Below, in pieces: positions 60,201 to 64,000 of a stretch of DNA of 64,000 bases (position 1 is the first letter of the stretch; each line of letters begins with the position of its first letter). The notes under the pieces are model-generated. The model searched no databases, was not told the DNA's origin, and saw nothing but the letters and a program-made list of their open reading frames with translations. Made by a program: the position numbers and the translations under genes. The stretch comes from Bugula neritina (Eukaryota; Bryozoa; Gymnolaemata; Cheilostomatida; Bugulidae): NCBI GenBank assembly GCA_964035545.1, contig OZ037767.1, forward strand, positions 25,095,628 to 25,159,627. Direction: 5' to 3'.

Positions 60201-63200
60201 TTCTGAGCCTTAGGTAAATGACTAACTGCTATTCTTGAATCCTTCCATGACTCTTAGCTGCTTCTAGCCAATTGCTTAGGCTGCTGCAGTTATAAAATTG
60301 TAGGTGGCTATGAAAGCCGCAGGGAATTCTTGGCATACAATGGACTCTAGTTCACATAATTCTTCAAATAATCAAAGCCTGCATTGACTAATAAGGCAGG
60401 CTTTGGCATAAGTCCAACATTTGATAGCGCTGTGATGCTATTAATAATAGCCGCTATGGAAATCGTTCGCTGCCTGCGTTAGTTATAGTATTGAATACCC
60501 TTTGTGCTACTTGCGTACATTCTGAATAGCCTTCGGGATAGCAAAGAAAATAATAAAATTATTACGTAACAATGCTGCTGCCCCATTCCTGATGCTGCCT
60601 GATTAAACTTGCTCTCTCGTGAGCTCCCCTGGCCGGGAAAACTGGACATTTCGTTGCCCACTCACTCATTTACTTGCTCTGGTATGTTCACGTAATATCC
60701 CATCCAAGTATTACATAACGGGTACTAATAATAATAAAGAATAAATATATAACTGATTAATAAATAATAATAAAATATTTGGCTGGTCTCTAAACTATCT
60801 GAATTGCTTTGATAGGGGAGATAACTTAAACATGGCTGAAAAATGCTAAATTCTTGATTTGTTGAGATCTTCACCACTCTAGAACCTGTGACTGATTCAC
60901 CCAATTTAATAGCTCAGATAGTCCGTCAAGTTATTCCAGTTTTGCCATTTGTATGATTTATATGTTCATCTGTTCACTGTATGCAGTATGATGGATTGCT
61001 TGCACTTGCAATGCTAACTGAAGTGCAACTACTAATGGATTCTCAAAATGAAATCTTGTTTTTCTGAAAGCTTCACCAACATAACATACAGTTTCAGTGT
61101 GGGTTAATCTCGTGCTAGTGTAGTAATTAGCGTGCTGAACTCGTTGTCTCTTCTGTTCAGCTGCTGGCAGCAGATGCTACTCTTCCTCAAATGTGTAGCC
61201 ACACCTCTGATCACGTGCTTTAGAAATAAGCTGGTGTTGGTTTAACAAAATGTGTAGGTTATAGCGTTTGCCTAGCAAGCACGAAGTCATAGGTTCGAAC
61301 TCCGACAAAAGTCGTTGGTGATGTTAGGAAGGGCATCCAGTCACTATTGCTCCCGTGCCCAATCTGAATAAGTCCTTAGCTCTATTTAATAAAACCCGTT
61401 CCATCAGAGGTTTTCTTACAGGGCTGGTGACTATAAACTTTCGTGAGAGTTTTACAAATTGTGTGCAGGCTGATGAGTTATGGCTCTGGCATATTGTCAT
61501 TGTGTTGATGTTTTTCAGGCAATCTCTCCTATGCTGACCTCATCACACAAGCTATCCAATCATCACCAGAGAAACGGCTCACTCTTTCTCAAATCTACGA
61601 TTGGATGGTTCAAAATGTCGGCTACTTTCGGGACAAGGGTGACAGCAATAGCTCAGCCGGCTGGAAGGTATAGTCACAGAGTCACAGTCACATACTAACA
61701 GTCACATAGTCACATAATCAGTCGTATACTCACAGTCACATAGTCACATAATCAGTCGTATACTCACAGTCACATAGTCACATAATTAGTCGTATACTCA
61801 CAGTCACATACTCACAGTAATATACTCACAGTCGCATAGTCACAGTCACATACTCATAATCAAATACTTACAGTCACAGTCACATACTCATAGTCACAGT
61901 CACATAGTCACAGTAATATACTCACAGTCACATACTCATAACCCTTTGATTGAAGAAATAGCTCTTAAAAGTATTGTGCACCACTAGTGTGAAGTAATTC
62001 CATATCTTGCTACAATTTTCAGCAACTGGTAACCTTTTAAGTGGTATTTCTTGCATTTTCAATAATATGACTGAAAGTACATTTCCTAAGCCCATTTAGC
62101 TATGAAGTTCACCAACACATTTATTTGCACAACTTGCTGCAAAAACAAGATTTTGTGCACCTTGAGAAAATCTCACACTGTTTTTCTTGCATAACTATCT
62201 GAATGTGTGAGTTGGCATAAGACTTTGTCTGGTGATGGGTCAGTTTGTCTACCTGCCTCTCCTAGTATTAATGGTATAATAGGTAAAACAATGCACTAGA
62301 TGTGAAATTCTCTTCCATGTTTACAGAACTCGATTCGTCACAACTTATCTTTACACAACCGATTCATGAGAATACAGAATGAGGGCGCCGGAAAGTCCTC
62401 CTGGTGGGTAATCAACCCTGACGCTAAGCCCGGGAAAGCTCCAAGGCGACCGAGAGGCAATTCTATGGACAGTAAATCCATGAGCATGAAGGCGACGAGG
62501 GACCGGGCTATGAAAAGAGTTCGAGAGAGAAACAGTAAAGGACTGCTGGGTAAAGACGGTACCATCAGTCCGGGTATGTTGAGGAGCATTTAGTGCAAGT
62601 GTTGAACGTTACTCATGGCTCAAAGTAGTCTTTTCATGAAGGGCGTTTCCCTATAGCAATTTGCACCAAACATGCCGAAAACAAGGCAGAAATAATAGAA
62701 GCCTGGTAGCTCTAAACGTGTTGTACTTCATAAACAAACCCATAATTCAATGTTGCTAAGAACTACTAAGACTTGAGTCTTGCTGTGAACCAGTTGGACT
62801 GACTTTACCTACTTGTGTATGAAGGCTGGTTAACCATTTCAATAAATACCTGTGATGTTACTTTTCTCAGAATCCCATACTCTACCTCTGAAGTTACCAA
62901 TGCACTCATCTTTTCCCTCTTCCACAATTTATTTTCACATAGTTGTGGTTTCTTCAAACCACTTATCTCCATAGCTTCATAGTTGTTACTATTGCAGCGT
63001 TAGTGTTACTAGTGATAGTAGTTAGTACTACTAGTTAGTACTACTAGTTAGTACTAGTAGTTAGTACTAGTAGTTAGTACTAGTAGTTAGTACTACTAAC
63101 TACTAGTACTACTAGTTAGTACTAGTAGTTAGTAGTTATTACTAGTAGTTAGTGCTGTGTTAGTAGTTAAATGAACTGACCATGTCTGTTTAAACCTGCT

Positions 63201-63329
63201 GCAGTATCACCTGCTCATGAATTCACCCTTTCACCTGGAGATGGCGGGTACAGGGATAGAGCCAGCAGCTTTGCCAGCAACATCAGTGGCAGAAAATCAC
63301 CAGTCTCTGATTTTGACTTGGATGCTAAG
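57219..63329 (+). CDS. FOXO: Forkhead box O transcription factor (3' end beyond window)
   Basis: Exons 57219-57783, 61519-61667, 62327-62573 and 63205-63329 (phases 1,0,1,0); the gene continues right. The start ATG has an in-frame TAA four codons upstream. Met75 could also serve and would give an N-terminus closer to other FOXOs. Forkhead: about residues 186-285, [25 protein letters not shown], the FoxO-specific [11 protein letters not shown], then [13 protein letters not shown] and [10 protein letters not shown]. Three AKT-type RxRxx(S/T) sites are present: RNRCNT (Thr102), RPRGNS (Ser284) and RDRASS (Ser342, in [10 protein letters not shown]). Insulin/PI3K signalling is therefore expected to phosphorylate it and retain it in the cytoplasm. 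The intron between SAGWK and NSIRH matches the FOXO position known in vertebrates. The nuclear protein activates stress-resistance and growth-arrest genes. The transactivation tail lies outside the window. Confidence 0.97.
57784..61518 (+). other. Large FOXO intron 1
   Basis: A 3.7-kb intron between the N-terminal exon and the first forkhead exon. Apart from the SINE near its 3' end and a short (GATGGT)-type repeat at 58520-58560, I see no structure. The short open frames within it show no family resemblance. Confidence 0.8.
61255..61448 (+). mobile_element. tRNA-derived SINE, copy 4 (5' truncated)
   Basis: Begins inside the tRNA-like head (TTATAGCGTTTGCCTAGCAA, B box GGTTCGAACTCC), then core GTTGGTGATGTTAGGAAGGG and CATCCAGTCACTATTGCTCC, then tail CCGTTCCATCAGAGGTTTTC and GGTGACTATAAACTTT. 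It ends about 70 bases before the acceptor of the first forkhead exon of FOXO. Confidence 0.88.
61670..61940. repeat. Minisatellite of CACAGTCACATA-type units in FOXO intron 2
   Basis: Starts three bases after the forkhead exon donor. Repeats combinations of CACAGTCACATAGTCACATA and ATCAGTCGTATACT. Confidence 0.9.
63000..63165. repeat. TAGT/ACTA self-complementary repeat in FOXO intron 3
   Basis: Units of GTTAGTACTAGTA-type in both orientations, ending about 40 bases before the next exon. Confidence 0.85.
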
Positions 63330-63389
63330 GTTGGTGGCTGTTTTTAATCAACTACTGAATATGTTACAGTAGTAGCGATAGCAGCAATA

Positions 63390-63456
63390 ATTAAGTTGCA
63401 GTAACAGCAGTGTAGTAGTAGTAATATTAGTAGTAATAGCAATTTAGTAGTAGTAC

Positions 63457-63491
<35 letters not shown>

Positions 63492-63605
63492 ATAGTAGTA
63501 GTAATAGTAATTTAGTAGTAGTACTAGTAGTAATAGTAGTAGTAATAGTAGTAGTAGCAGCATTAGTATTAGTAGCAGCAGTAGTAGTAGTAGTACTAGT
63601 AGAAC
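63390..63605. repeat. (TAG)n trinucleotide repeat in a FOXO intron
   Basis: AGTAGTAGT runs with AAT and CAG interruptions, beginning about 60 bases after the exon donor at 63330. Confidence 0.92.
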
Positions 63606-64000
63606 TACTATTAATTGTTGTTGTAATGATGACACTTTAAAGGCAATGACCTGTGTATTTATATTTACTCAGTGAATCATGGTTGTGTATTGTGTAGTGC
63701 AGGTGAAATTGGAGCTTATTTTTACCCGATGGCTGCGAGTTAGTAACAGTGTATTGATCCGGATATGCCTCTACTCAAACTAATACTCAACATCCACCCA
63801 AATCTTATTCATATTTTCTTGCAAAATGCTGAATTTGACCAGCTATATCATAGACATTCATATTCCTAGACTGAGACTAAAAAATGGTTGACCACTCTGT
63901 TGACATTTATGGTGTGCACAAATATACGATATACAAATCTAACTTAGATGTTGATATTCAGTGGGCCAGGGCTCATATTGATTTGTTGAAAAGCTTGATT
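63606..64000 (+). other. Window end, FOXO intron
   Basis: No further FOXO exon could be recognised before the edge. The remaining domains must lie to the right. Confidence 0.6.

Overview
This is a window of an AT-rich invertebrate metazoan genome. It has multi-exon genes with canonical GT..AG introns, clear animal orthologs (FOXO, 6-phosphogluconolactonase, NCKIPSD/SPIN90), tRNA-derived SINEs, DNA-transposon remnants, and very long (TA)n, (CA)n and (TAG)n tracts. The gene content fits a lophotrochozoan-type animal such as a mollusc or bryozoan, but I cannot fix the phylum. Exons were joined by eye, using splice consensus, matching phase and protein coherence. No transcript evidence was available.

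Layout. 1-12.5 kb holds a tandem segmental duplication (offset about 9 kb) carrying two copies of an unrecognised type I membrane protein on the minus strand. Copy A runs off the left edge and copy B is complete (239 aa). A pogo-like DNA transposon remnant sits at 3.8-5.1 kb. 12.5-18 kb is mostly non-coding. 18.1-19.2 kb (minus) and 26.7-29.1 kb (plus) hold two paralogs of a second unrecognised family, small secreted four-cysteine proteins. The second copy has one in-frame TAG where the first has tryptophan. Between them lies a seven-exon gene for a membrane-anchored protein with a minimal collagen stretch and a short-chain-collagen-C4-like C-terminal domain (20.8-24.4 kb). 29-36.8 kb is gene-poor, with a fresh SINE insertion, a foldback element and a minisatellite.

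36.8-46.5 kb holds a two-SH3 adaptor gene (plus) converging tail-to-tail on NCKIPSD (minus). PGLS (48.5-51.0 kb, plus) follows, then a third unrecognised single-pass membrane protein (51.6-54.1 kb, minus, 324 aa). FOXO starts at 57.2 kb (plus) and runs past the right edge. Its forkhead domain, all three AKT-type sites and the intron position inside the forkhead are recognisable.

The conserved genes show no operon-like organisation and sit in unrelated pathways: actin nucleation, pentose phosphate, insulin signalling. The most novel material is the three orphan families of surface or secreted proteins in the left half and near 52-54 kb. They are hard to see by ORF length because each is split into short exons.
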